DNA from: Amaranthus tricolor
Taxonomy: Eukaryota > Streptophyta > Magnoliopsida > Caryophyllales > Amaranthaceae
DNA: 64,000 nt
Assembly (NCBI RefSeq): GCF_026212465.1
Contig: NC_080058.1
Location: 2,488,501 to 2,552,500 of the forward strand
Direction: 5' to 3'
This document shows positions 34,101 through 45,100 of this stretch, in pieces (positions within the stretch are counted from its first letter, which is position 1; each line of letters begins with the position of its first letter). The notes below the pieces were generated by a model that was given only the letters and a program-made list of their open reading frames with translations, was not told where the DNA came from and did no database searches. The translations under genes and the position numbers were made by a program.

Positions 34101-37100
34101 CAAACAACTAAACAAATTGGTATACAATAAGGAAAACAAACCTCGCTATAGCTTTTTACGGTCTATTTGGTTGTTGGTATTAAATCGTGGGAATGTTAAC
34201 GAATATACGATTCTAGGTAGAAAGTTCACTCGACAAAGCTCATAATTATGCTTGTCCTAAACTAATTTGCTTGCCGAATTAGGTGGTAATAGAAAATTGG
34301 AAGGATGAGACCATTATTACCATCATTTCATCAAAATTAACACTAAAACTCATAAAAGAAGACATGTGTGATGTATAAGATGATTTTTTATTCGGAATCC
34401 TTTAAATGCAAAGGGGAATGGAAATCTTCAATCACTAGGCTAACCCTTAATTCTGATGTATACAATCATTTTTTTTGAATGTTGTTTGCATGATGATAGG
34501 AATGGTTCAACAACATCAACTTGAAGAGTCATGGATAAATCATATGCATCCACCACATGCAATGGTAGCAAGAGGCATTGCAGGGATAGCATATCAATTT
34601 GGTAGGTTAATTTTCCCCCTAGACGATGGAAGGATTGCAGAACTTCATCTTGCAGGCATTGGAGGTGAAAATACGGGGCCAGATCATCAACCCAATACCC
34701 GAAAAAGAATATCATCGAAGTATTATTGGACAACATTGGATGCCCCCGAGACTGAAGGATGGAATGCAGAGTATTGCAAAGAGGAGCGCGGACCTTCTAA
34801 TTGCCTAATAGGAGTTAAGGATGAAACAAATGACTACACAAAGACAAGAACTATGACAAGAAGAAGAAAAGGAATGCAACAGAACTATTTGATCCCCAAT
34901 GAGTCGAGCATCAACCTAGATGAGACCAAGGAAGATCGTGCGTTGAACAAGAGTTGGGTGGATTCTAACTTCGGGTTGAGAGTCATACAAGGAGGCAGAT
35001 CATTTTTTATGGTGTCAAAGAATGGTATGGCTTTTGAGTATCTATATAGTGATAATGTAGGACTTTGGCTTAAGCACGAACACCCGACAGCAATGAAGGG
35101 TGCAGTTGGAAGCTACAATGGAAGTCTGTTCTTGATCGATATCCATGGCGCTTTGCTTATAAGAGAAAGAAGCAATAATGAGCTTCAATGGATAAATTGT
35201 ACTTCCATGAAGAAAGGGAAAGAGCTAATTGGTGGGCCCCCTTGGGATAGGATTCACAGTGCAGGAAAAAGAATTACAGCAAATGATGCAATTTATTTCA
35301 TAAGCAAGAAGGGAAGGCTACTACAGTTCACTGTAAGTAAAGCACAAATAGGCATATAACTATTGTTTTCTCGACTGCATTAATAATCCGATTTATTGCC
35401 CATTTACTAAAAACGAACACACCCATTTTGATTGTTCTAAAATAATCCTACCTATTGCATGTAAACGCTGAAAATGTACACAATCTATATAATCCATTTG
35501 TAAAACTCCATTTCAGCCATGTCAAAAACCTGAAAATTTCATCCTTTTTCCATACAGCTCGTCTTGTATGAGACCGTCTTACGGTGAAACGACTTCAAAA
35601 TAAGAAGTCTATAAACAAAAAGTTTCTTATTATTGGGTTATATGACCCAAGTATGAGACATGTCTCATGGTGAAACTGTTTCATACGAGAATTTGTGTTT
35701 TCCGTAAGTCTTTATCCTTCTTCATTAAACCATCAAAACACCGATTTTCATTTAGGTTAGATTTTCGTCACCCACATGCAATAGATGGGACGGGTTTAAT
35801 TTGATCGCACGCATTTCTCCTTCTCTCTCCCTTGAGGGGGTACGGGTACGATCTGTCCGCTACCTCTCCCCCCGGACTCTGATTTTGTGTTGGACACTGG
35901 GCTGATGACTAAGACCAAGACCAAGACATGCAATAGGTGGGATAATTTAAGAATAACCAAAACATGGGTTTTGTTCAATGAAAAGGAAATATGTTGGGTT
36001 ATTATTGTCAAATTTTCCTAATATTTATAGTAAAAGTACCTAAATAATTAGGGATGAATGGATGTGTATAGCTAGGGTTAGTTTTTAGTATATAGTCCTC
36101 AACTAAGAAACAAATGTTTTACCATCATAAATTTTACTTGAACTTACAGACACTGTTGTCTAGGTTGCTCTCAGAAACTTCAAATGGAAGGACTGCAAAA
36201 ACCCAGCAAATACAAAGATTGCAACACTAGTTGACCAGGAAATGTGTAGGGATAAAGTCATTTTTGTTATCGGAAGGAACGGAAGATTGTATCAATATAA
36301 CACGTTATCGGGACTATGGCATGAGCATCACCAATCTCAGCACCTAATTCTCTCGAGATTACCCGGGACAGCTATTAGACCATCGCTATCTATGGAATGC
36401 TCGCTGTTCATGATTTCACAAGATGGTGGACTATTTGAATATCATTGGAACTCACTTGATGGATGGGTGTGGTTTGAACATGGCACGCCTAATGAAGAAG
36501 TGAATATAGCAGGAGCACCCGGCCCAAGTTTTGAAGGTCATCAGTTGTTTGTAGTTGGCTCAGACGGAAAAGTGTACTTAAGGTTCTTCAACGGAGGGGA
36601 ATGGAAATGGAGGGACTACGGATTTCCAGATTCCGAAACTATAAAAGTTGAACTAGATGGCGCGGAAGAGCTGAAACATCAAAGAAACAAGAGGTTGTGC
36701 CATGAAAAAGAAAGTGTACACAATGCAGAAAACTGTGATGCTAAGGTAATCAGATGTAAGTTTGTTAACTCGGTGATGTTAAGAAACCAACTCAACCAAA
36801 AGCTTAAGCTGATAGTTGAGGACCTTGATATGTTATACACTCTATCACACCCTTTCACACGAGACTCTTCTGGGTTAGAAGTGTGGATGCAATACAGGCA
36901 CTCCACATAGCTTTCAATCAAAATAAGGAGTGAATAAGACTGGACTCGTGACTTTTCGATACGTTAGTTTCTGATATCACGTTAAGGAATGATCTCAACC
37001 AAAAGCTTAAGTTGATAGTTGAGGCCCTTGATATGTTATATACTCTATCACGACCTTTCACACGAGAGCCTTCTGGGTTAAAAGTGTGGATGCAACACAG

Positions 37101-37569
37101 GCACTCCACAGCTTTCAATAAAAATAAGGAGTGAATAAGACTGGACTCGTGACTTTTCGATACGTTAGCTTCTGATATCACGTTAAGGAATGATCTCAAC
37201 CAAAAGCTCTAATGGTTGAGGCCCCGAGATATGTTATATTTGAAGTGACTAAAATTCATGATAATTGATAAGTGAGCCGTCTGATCTTCTACAGATAGCG
37301 TCAACACGACCAATTCGTTCAGCAGATGATAAAGTAATTTTTGAGCTCAGAGATGGAAGAGTAAGCAATCTATTCATATAAAAGATCATAATTCATATTC
37401 TAACTATTCAATGATTGTGTTAGCTTATAATCATAACAATGCTCACCATGTATTATGACAGTTAGCAGAGATGCATCAACCAAAGGACTCCAATTGGAAA
37501 TGGTCGAAGATCATTGCAACTCCTACAAGCTTATGCAAGGAAACCTTCTGGGCTGCAACCGCATCTTAA
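31180..37569 (+). CDS. Secreted beta-propeller (tectonin-like) protein, function unknown
   Basis: Ten exons: 31180-31692, 32497-32609, 32715-32777, 33067-33156, 33665-33830, 33933-34119, 34500-35332, 36164-36745, 37295-37360 and 37462-37569. All phases agree and give about 906 residues. Residues 1-25 form a hydrophobic signal peptide. The rest repeats blade-like motifs: SGSIYERFWNGVQWV, GDLYEYDKSTKPPWKKH, GEFVERRLNQRKWKWIIHG, MAFEYLYSDNVGLWLKHEHP, GRLYQYNTLSGLWHEHH, GGLFEYHWNSLDGWVWFEHG and KVYLRFFNGGEWKWRDYG. The pattern, hydrophobic-Tyr/Phe-x, a Trp pair, then His/Gly-x-Pro, is that of tectonin or fucose-lectin-type beta-propellers; two propellers may be present. A basic, disordered insert (TRTMTRRRKGMQ) interrupts exon 7. 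A sugar-binding wall or apoplast role is inference. I recall similar plant proteins, but none with an assigned function. Confidence 0.8.
31901..32183. mobile_element. Palindromic MITE-like repeat, copy 2
   Basis: Terminal inverted repeats of about 39 bp: left AGAATAATTTGCGAATTACA and reverse-complemented right AGAATAATTTGCGAATTACA, both running on into CCTTAAA(G/A)TTTAGCA. Nested inside is ACAGAATTCCGACCA ... TGGTCGGCATTCTGTG. It is in intron 1 of the beta-propeller gene; copy 1 is in intron 1 of the ABCG gene. Confidence 0.85.
33285..33580 (-). repeat. Inverted copy of the 200-bp 'AACCAAAAGCTTAAG' repeat
   Basis: The reverse complement carries AACCAACTCAACCAAAAACT, ATACTCTATCACATC and ACACGAGAGTCATTTGGGGT, the same blocks as the tandem units at 36778-37215. 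It lies in intron 4 of the same gene, so one intron holds a tandem direct array and another an inverted copy. Confidence 0.7.
35565..35705. repeat. GAGACCGTCTTAC-type repeat
   Basis: CTTGTATGAGACCGTCTTACGG at the left; TGTCTCATGGTGAAACTG and TTTCATACGAG at the right. The ends are roughly inverted. Similar to 58605-58800 and 60275-60450. Lies in intron 7 of the beta-propeller gene. Confidence 0.5.
35805..35915 (-). repeat. SINE-like fragment, second copy
   Basis: Matches the segment at 25130-25260 (CGCATTTCTCCTT, GGGGG(C/T)ACGGGTA, TTGTG ... ACTGGG/ATTGGG). In intron 7 of the beta-propeller gene. Confidence 0.45.
36778..37215 (+). repeat. Tandem repeat of a 201-203 bp unit in an intron
   Basis: Units begin GTTAAG(A/G)AA... 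at 36778, 36981 and 37182. The first two units are complete and about 90% alike; the third is cut off after some 35 bp. Each unit carries CTCAACCAAAAGCTTAAG, GATATGTTATA, CTCTATCAC and GTGTGGATGCAA. The first intron bases after exon 8 (donor at 36745) lead straight into it. Confidence 0.9.
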
Positions 37570-37944
37570 AACTGAAGAATCTACGCCTGCAGATCACAAG
37601 ACAACAATGCTAAAGCCTTAATCCAATTCTCAGCACATTAGGTCGACCAGAAACTGCAGATTACAAGAGCGCTTTAAAATTTTCGTTTCACGTTGATCAT
37701 GATATGACATTAGAAGTATATGGATTCTTCCCCTATAATAACAAGCATAACTACAGAAGCTCAGAAGCTAGGTGATACAAAAACATACCATACTGTACAT
37801 AGTAAAGCAATGACACCAAACCAGCCTATTCCCTCTACCAATAATCGAATACGATGCAGCTTGGAAGCATGAGCTACTAAGAAAATTGCTTTGTATTGCT
37901 CCCACTGTCTGATGTATAGTTACACAGGAAGACAAACACATCAT
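37570..37944 (+). other. 3' region of the beta-propeller gene
   Basis: Follows the stop codon at 37567-37569. Nothing coding is seen; this is probably the 3' untranslated region and downstream sequence. Confidence 0.5.
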
Positions 37945-38050
37945 AAATGCATGTTAAGTAAGGACAACATTCCATTACCTCAGACATAATAAGGTGGCTT
38001 CCACTGGGGTTTGAGAGAATCCGATGTATGCAACATAACCCTGTTAGCGA
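37945..38050 (-). repeat. SINE-like repeat, minus copy
   Basis: Reverse complement of the 26810-26915 repeat: ACAACATTCCATTACCTC, GGTGGCTTCCACTGGGGT and CCGATGTATGCAACATAACC. Directly adjacent to the L1 tail insertion at 38084. Confidence 0.6.
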
Positions 38051-38083
38051 TAACAAAAAGTTGTTTCTGATTGACCCATGATA

Positions 38084-38262
38084 TTTTTTTAAAAAATTGG
38101 TAAATATTATTAAAGAAACACTAAACATTAAGGAGCCCAAAACCACCGGTATAAAAAACCCGTGAGGGGAAAAACCTTAATATCCGGGCCACCCAATCAA
38201 AAGGCATAGGAATGGACTATGCAATACAACGTTTACAGCGTTTACATCAAGAACACCAAGAG
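38084..38262 (-). mobile_element. 5'-truncated L1-type LINE tail (antisense)
   Basis: Flanked by the 16-bp direct repeat TGATTGACCCATGATA at 38068-38083 and 38263-38278, a target duplication. Read on the minus strand it carries GGGTGGCCCGGATATTAAGG, TTTATACCGGTGGTTTTGGG and CTTTAATAATATTTACCAAT, then an A-rich end. These words are, from memory, those of plant L1 3' ends. Only 179 bp remain; no coding sequence. Confidence 0.85.
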
Positions 38263-38278
38263 TGATTGACCCATGATA

Positions 38279-39995
38279 GTTTGCAACTTCACATAAATAC
38301 TCCTATTTAACAAAGAATTGCACATGATTAATAAGAAACGTTCAACAAAATCAAAGTGTCACATTTGTGTATGTAATCAATTAAGTATATAAACTTAATT
38401 GTTGCAAGTTTATGATAATAATCATTTAAATCATGATATGATGCATCTAGAATATAATTTGTGATGTTGGCAATTATCCAACCTATCACTGAATCTTCAT
38501 CTGAAAGATTATACAGTAATAGTTAATATTAAAATGACAAATTCATACCTTTGTATTATATTAAGAGATAGTTGCTCTACGAAAAAGACATAAATGCGTG
38601 GAAGATAAGGTAGGGACAAAGATAGAAAATCCAATACGATGTCTACATCACTATCCTTGTATCTTTGAATCTATTCGAATTGTTTTCATTCGAAATCTTT
38701 GTGTACAGCGTAGCAGTTTAAGTAATTGTGGTGGTTTAATGAGGCTAAAATATTACTTTAGAAAATATATTATTGTGCGGTAAGGTAGCAATTTAGGTAA
38801 CGCTTAGTTGATATAGGTAGTTATTTCAAAACGTCATAACTAGATGCTTTCCAAAATTAAAAAATAGCGTTTTAAGATGTTCTCTATATTTTTTTTCAGC
38901 ATATTATATTCCAATAACTACCATAAGCACACCTTTTACCAAACAGTAATAATTTTCACAATTGAATAGCTAACAACTATCTAGTGCATAAACAAGGCCG
39001 CATCACCGTGTTGTGTTCGTATTGTAAAAGTTTTTAAGTTTACCGTGACTGAAATCTAGACCACATTCACCACAAAGTCATCCGTATTGGCCGTGAAATC
39101 CGTTTCTTGACCGTTACCGCAACCATGACCGAAACCGTATTTTTGCACTATGGTTAGATTTACACACGGGCATAGTTAACACTTATTTAGACCGTTAACG
39201 GCTACCCCACGGCTACCTTGTGTCATCGAACAAGCGATAAGTAGTTGAAGCATCAATACTAATCACTAAATGAATTACAAGGACAAATAAAACATTCACA
39301 TTTCACATAGTATGATACAAGAACAAATTAAGTGTTAAATAATGAGGAAGGAACAAATAAAATAAGTTAACGATACACTTAATATGCATCATATACCGTA
39401 CGACATTGCCACATTTCACCATGAAAGTACTCCAAAGTAACTTTAACTTCCAAGGGAAAAGAAAGTGCATGTCTCAAAACTCTTATCCAAAAAAAACAAT
39501 TATTAAATACATAATTGCAAAGCTTTATTTATTACGTGTAGTCAAGAGTTATCTTCTTTAATTATTTTATCATAAATTTTAGTGTGATACGATTTTACCG
39601 GAGACGTTTCTTATACATGAGTTGAATAGCCCAATTAATATAATTATTAGCATATAAACTCTTTATTTAAAGATCGTTTCATTGAGAAACCATATCTCAC
39701 AACAGCATTTGATGTCAATGAATCAAGGGAAAACCAAACCAATAAGAAACTAGCTTTGGAACTTCTTTGTTCTTTCTCACAAGTCAAGCTTAAACCTTTT
39801 ATATTATGGAGTACTATTTTCCTACTCAACTTCCCTTTTAAAAATTCTCAATAAATTCAGACTTTTTCAGATTTGCTGAAAAATACCCACAAAAAGACAA
39901 TATTTAATCCACAATTATTTTCAAGAAAAGAAAAGAAAAAAATTCATCCACAATCATCATCTTCTTCCTTTCTCTTTTTGTTTCTCAATCAATCA
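38279..39995. other. Intergenic region upstream of the F-box gene
   Basis: AT-rich, no gene. About 38990-39140 holds the degenerate CCGTGA/ACCGTAACC-type repeat. The last 110 bp before 39996 (AAGAAAAGAAAAG and CTTCTTCCTTTCTC tracts) look like a leader. In-frame translation could start at 39873, but that segment looks untranslated. Confidence 0.5.
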
Positions 39996-41138
39996 ATGGA
40001 AAAAGAACCACCAGATAAAGTAGTGCAATTCAATACCTTACCAAAAGACATAATCTTTGACATTTTTTCAAGGATTCCATTGAAAAAACTTACTCAATTA
40101 ACCATTGTTTGTAAGAAATGGAGGCTTAACATACATCAAAACCCAGAATTCAGAGGTTTTTACCATCAAAAACACAGAATAAACCCAATTTTGCTGTTCA
40201 CTAAACAAGTTCAGATCAATGAAAATTCTTCAACCCAATTCTCTTCTTGCTATATTGATGGAACCCAAGTAAGTCAAATGCTTACCAATAATTTTGATCA
40301 ACCTTTAATTACTAATATCTTAACCTGCAATGGAATACTTTGTTTATTATCAAAAACCCATGTATTTTTCTATGATCCCATCATCAAAAAACTATCTAAA
40401 ATCCCTAATTCAAGATATTTCAATTGCACTTTCAGTTGGGCATTTGGGATGTTTCGAAAGGGTTTCAAGCTTCTTCATTTTTACACCATTGAGACTTTTG
40501 ACAATTTCCATTATTGTCAAATGCAAGAGGTAATGTGTGAGATTTTGACAAAACCTAGTTTTGATTCTCAAAAAGATTGGAAATTTATTGGAGAATCCCC
40601 ATATAATGATGTTCTTGGTAGGAAAAATTATGCATATGTTGATGGGAAATTTTATTGGTTAATTGGAGAAAAAAAATACAACCCAAATGGTATAAAGATC
40701 ATGTCTTTTGATTTGGGTATGGAGATTTTTGGGATGGTTTCTTTCCCAAAAACTTATTCGGATAGATCAGTTGAATGCTTGGAATTGGTGGAGATTAATG
40801 ATAAATTATGTTTGACTGATAGATTACCATGGGAATCAAATATGGATGTATGGATGATGATGAATGAAAATGAAGGTTTTCCAAATCATTGGGTGAAGAA
40901 ATATAGGATTGATCTTATGGGTATTGATCATCATGATGTAAGAATTTTGGGTCACTTGCCTAAAATTTATGGTAATGATTGTGAAAGTGAATGTGAAGGA
41001 AAAATTTTGATGAAGATTGGGGAACAAAAATTTGGGTTTTATGAGCTAAAGAAAAAAGTTTATAGAGATATAATTAGTGATATTAATATGAAAGAATGGA
41101 GTTTGCAGTTGATGCTTAACAGAAATACACTGTTCTAG
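39996..41138 (+). CDS. F-box protein with F-box-associated C-terminal region
   Basis: Single exon, 380 residues if started at the ATG at 39996 (MEKEPPDKVVQF). A start at 39873 would add 41 residues of Lys/Ser/Phe-rich sequence (SSSSSFLFLFLNQS) without family resemblance, so it is not preferred. The F-box spans about residues 13-53: LPKDIIFDIFSRIPLKKLTQ, then VCKKWR. The remainder has FBA/kelch-like features typical of plant F-box proteins: LCLLSKTHVFFYDPIIKKLSK, WKFIGESPY, YVDGKFYWL, IMSFDLGMEIFG and NDKLCLTD. F-box proteins load substrates onto SCF (Skp1-Cullin-F-box) ubiquitin ligases. The target cannot be predicted. No intron and no damage are seen. Confidence 0.88.
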   Translation: MEKEPPDKVVQFNTLPKDIIFDIFSRIPLKKLTQLTIVCKKWRLNIHQNPEFRGFYHQKHRINPILLFTKQVQINENSSTQFSSCYIDGTQVSQMLTNNFDQPLITNILTCNGILCLLSKTHVFFYDPIIKKLSKIPNSRYFNCTFSWAFGMFRKGFKLLHFYTIETFDNFHYCQMQEVMCEILTKPSFDSQKDWKFIGESPYNDVLGRKNYAYVDGKFYWLIGEKKYNPNGIKIMSFDLGMEIFGMVSFPKTYSDRSVECLELVEINDKLCLTDRLPWESNMDVWMMMNENEGFPNHWVKKYRIDLMGIDHHDVRILGHLPKIYGNDCESECEGKILMKIGEQKFGFYELKKKVYRDIISDINMKEWSLQLMLNRNTLF

Positions 41139-42110
41139 AATGTTCGTGCTTAAGTTTGCAAATCCCATTTTTGGAAGATTCTTGTGTTGTACAACGGCAA
41201 TGATACTATATTGGCAAGAAATACATTGTGTTAGAACGTTAGTTTCAAATATCCGTGAAATTTTTGATTATATTTTTGATTATATGGTGCAAACTTAGAC
41301 ACACGTAAAGAATATTGTATTTAGTGTAATATGTATGGGTAAAATTAAAATTTCATCGAACCGTATTAAAGTTAGATATATTAAAGCTTGTGTTTGCACC
41401 TGTTTCAAATTTCCAAAAAAGAATGTAACTCGAGTAGAAGCGTAGAACCATAGATCTTGATTCAGTAATTTTATTACAAGTTCTTCCTTCGATTTAATTC
41501 ATGTAATACCAAATATAGTGAAAAAGTACAAAGAATTTTCTACATGAAGGTCTTTCTAATTCTTGTTTACTTGCTTATTTGAATACATAATTGCATTTTT
41601 TTAATGTCTATACTCTATCGTTCATCAAAACATGCTTTTCTATCATAATTTCTAACATTTTTGAATAGTCGAGCGAGGAAAATGATAGAGCGATTTGACG
41701 TAACGTTGTAAGAGTAAGTTCTTCATCCCACAAGGAGTGCAATAGAGACCATGATATGAAACTCGTGAGCCATGAATAGGGTGAAGGAGCAATAAGCTGA
41801 GAGTCCTAGATTTGGGGAGGAGAAACAATACAAAATCCACAAGTTAAAAAGTATTTGTCAAATAGCTAAACCTAAATAATACAATAAAGGTAGTGTACAC
41901 TCAACAGGGATAGAATGTTGTCCAAACGCCACTCTTCCAAAAGTTAGGGTTCATTTTTAAAAGAAAGCTTATATGTATCAACAAACTAATACAAACCCAA
42001 AGATTAGCCCAATGCCTCACTATCTTGGCAAAAAGAAAGTAGCTCCAGCACACACTTTCAACTCGAAATCAGGATAAGGTATCCACAACTTCCACAAGCA
42101 ACTAAATGAT
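41139..42110. other. Convergent interval between the F-box and Y14 genes
   Basis: No coding sequence recognised. It holds the 3' untranslated regions of both genes. Confidence 0.5.
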
Positions 42111-45100
42111 TTAAAATCTTCTTCTTGGACTCCTTGATCTTTGTCCACGTGGTGATCTGCATTAGAGTATTAATTAATGATAGTCATATACATTTAATAC
42201 AAAATCATTTGTAATACAAGATTAAACAAATCCATCACAACTAAATGGTGGAGCGCACTGCATAAATACACATTTGAAAACTCCAGACTTAGGAATGCTG
42301 GGAGGTCGGTCAAACTGACAGTCGTCACCCCATGTCGGCCAGGCAGACATCGCAGTAACGCGGCCTATGGACCGTCATGGTTGTGCCATGCTGACCGTTG
42401 ACAAATCAAGTTTTACATAAAGAATCTCAAGAGAAATCCACCCAAAACCACCCCCCAAAGAAAAAAGCAACCTAAAATAAAAACAGCCGCTTCTCTTCTT
42501 CCCTGACAAGAATAATGGACATTTAGGGAAAACGTACGCCAAGAAGTTGAGTGTATTTACAACATTAAGGGGTTGTTTGGTATTAGAAATTTGGCTCAAA
42601 GAAACGGTAACACTGTAGTGAATCCGTTACTAAGTGTTTGTTATAGTTTTTGAGTAACAAATTCCCTTTCTTAAGGTTAACCCAAACCCTTACTTTGTTA
42701 CTGGTCAGAAAGCAGTGGTAACAAATCACATTTCCACTGTAATTCAAAGTCTCTCTCTTAATTAACTTCATCTCTGTGGCTCAAAGCCTTTGCCCAAATT
42801 TCTTCAACTCTTTCTCAAATTCCTTTAGTTTTCATGTCTCTCTTCTCTTCTATGTCCTCTGCTTCTTTGTTCTTATTAATTATTGAAATTGATAAAATTC
42901 AATCAACTGCAATTTTGGTTTTGTTAAATTGGTTTCTAAATTGTAGAATAAAATTCAACGTGAAAAACGTGATTGTTGAAAAAATTGGGTGAAGCCATGA
43001 TTGAAACCATCTGAATTCCTTTCTTTTTAAATATATTCATTTTGTTAATTGCTTTAATTTTATTTCTAATTTCTGATCTCACGCCACAAATAACTAAAAA
43101 GAAAAGAAATAAATAAATAAAAAAGATTAGGTAATTTTAGGAGAAAGAAGTAGATCAAAAGATGGGATTTATATTTTATAGTATGAAGGAGAGAGAAAAG
43201 CAATGACTAATATATAGAGAAGACAATGGTGATGGCGGTGGTAATGGTGTCGGTGGTGGTAGTGATATCCTTGGCGGCAGCAGTGGCTACGGTGATGGTG
43301 ATGGAAGGAGAGAGAAAAATGTTTAATGCAGTATAACGATGGGTATTGTGTATTGTGTTTACTGATTCCATTACTTATAGATAAATCAAACAAGTTATTA
43401 AAGTAACCTTTATTGTTTCCTTTTCACCACTTTTTCTGATTCCATTCCCTTTCCATATAACTACTTATACCAATCAGCCCCTAAGAGTGAATGAGTTTAA
43501 ACTACTCCATTCCAAACAGATATACTACTATAACATTAAGCGTTTCAGATCATGGAAAAGCAAAAGCATTTCAAGAATACTGTACTTTACCCCCTTAATC
43601 TTAACCGCTGACCCATAATGTCCTAAAATGCTTCTATCAAGAAGGTTGGGAAAGTTTCTTTCGGTGTTTGCAAAACATCAGAACAAAAAAAGAAGAGCCT
43701 GTGTGTCAAAAAACAAAGGGCACATAAAATCTAACCCCTTCAAAAGACCAGAATGGTCACTCTACGTGAAATTCTGTACCCAAGTGTCCCATTTAACAGT
43801 TAGGCTACTACATCTTCAAATACACAGCAAACAAATTTTACTAACAAGATGTCAAATAAGATAAAGTATGGAAACCAAAACATGGTCTGGTGCTTTCCAT
43901 TATCCCAGGAAAAAAAATCAAGAACAAACAACTGTTGAGAAAAACAAACCTTCTCCGATTCCCCCTTCTCCTGTTGTAAGGCCCGTTGCAGAAAGCCCAA
44001 TCAACATTTATTGGCTGTTCAAGCAATTTAGCTCCATTCATCTCCTTTATTGCAGCCTGTGCTTCTTCAAATTTCTCATACTCAATCAGTGCATAACCCT
44101 GAAGGTAAATTATCCATCAAGTTACCACAAATGAGAAAATCAGGACTAGATTTCACAAAAAGATACTTTAGATTTGACTAACAAAACGCACCACATTGGT
44201 ACTTCATGCAGATTTGTAACTCAAATCTACCGAACATATTTAAGGTGAAAGAAGTATGTGTACAATGCCAAGGAGAAACATCACACTCAACCCATACAAA
44301 AAGAATAATAAGAAAAACACACATTGGCAGACCATCCTTCATTATATGAGGTAGAGAAAACCAAAACTGTTACCCTTTGCAGAAGATGAACCAACTAAAG
44401 TCCCAAATCAACGCATAATGTAATATTCGACACCCAAGTTCCGCGCAGCTGAACTCACTAAGTCAACAAAACAATCTTGCTACCATACCAACTTAGATCC
44501 TAGTATATCAAAAACCATAGCCAATAAAATTCCTAGTCTCCCTACAGCTTCAGTTTCCTAGGTCCAACGTTAAAGGCAGAGCAACTCAAATTACTCGGTC
44601 CTAACACAAAATTAGGCAACATCTCCAGCCAATATTAAATTCTCAGTCACTTTCTTCGCAATAAGATATTTGATCGACACAATGCACTTCAAGAGTTCAT
44701 TAAGCTCACTTTAATTTTGAATAAACACACCCAAATGCAATAAAAATCTTTTGGTTGTGACTTGTGAGTGATGAGACCCCTACAAAGCAGGTTGCTACAT
44801 TTATAGTTTTAAAGATAAAAATTCCTTTAAATTTCCGACTAGGCCCCCATGAAAGTCACTTCATCAAAATTCAGCTCTTCACAGAACTTGACTCAAAGAT
44901 CTACAGAACCCATGGTGATGCTGCTGACAACCACTTTTGATGCAAATCTTTTTCAATTCTCCATGCAACATAATGGATCATTCCCAAACGCGGGAATCGA
45001 GATTAGAAAGGGGGAGAGCTACACCAAGAGCACTGAATATGAACAAGAAATAACAAACTTAACACATGCAACAAAGATCACATTATCATCATTTCTCTAA

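Noticed and set aside
36778..37215. Regular 200-bp spacing suggested an array such as CRISPR or satellite
   Set aside because: The units are contiguous tandem copies without spacers, only two full units exist, and the genome is a plant nucleus.
39873..39995. Earlier in-frame ATG for the F-box protein
   Set aside because: The extra 41 residues are A/T-tract-derived (Lys, Ser, Phe runs) and lack family resemblance; the leader looks untranslated.
43169..43393. His/Tyr-rich minus-strand frame ([16 protein letters not shown])
   Set aside because: Translation of a GGTGATGG-type simple repeat inside a MITE, not a metal-binding protein.
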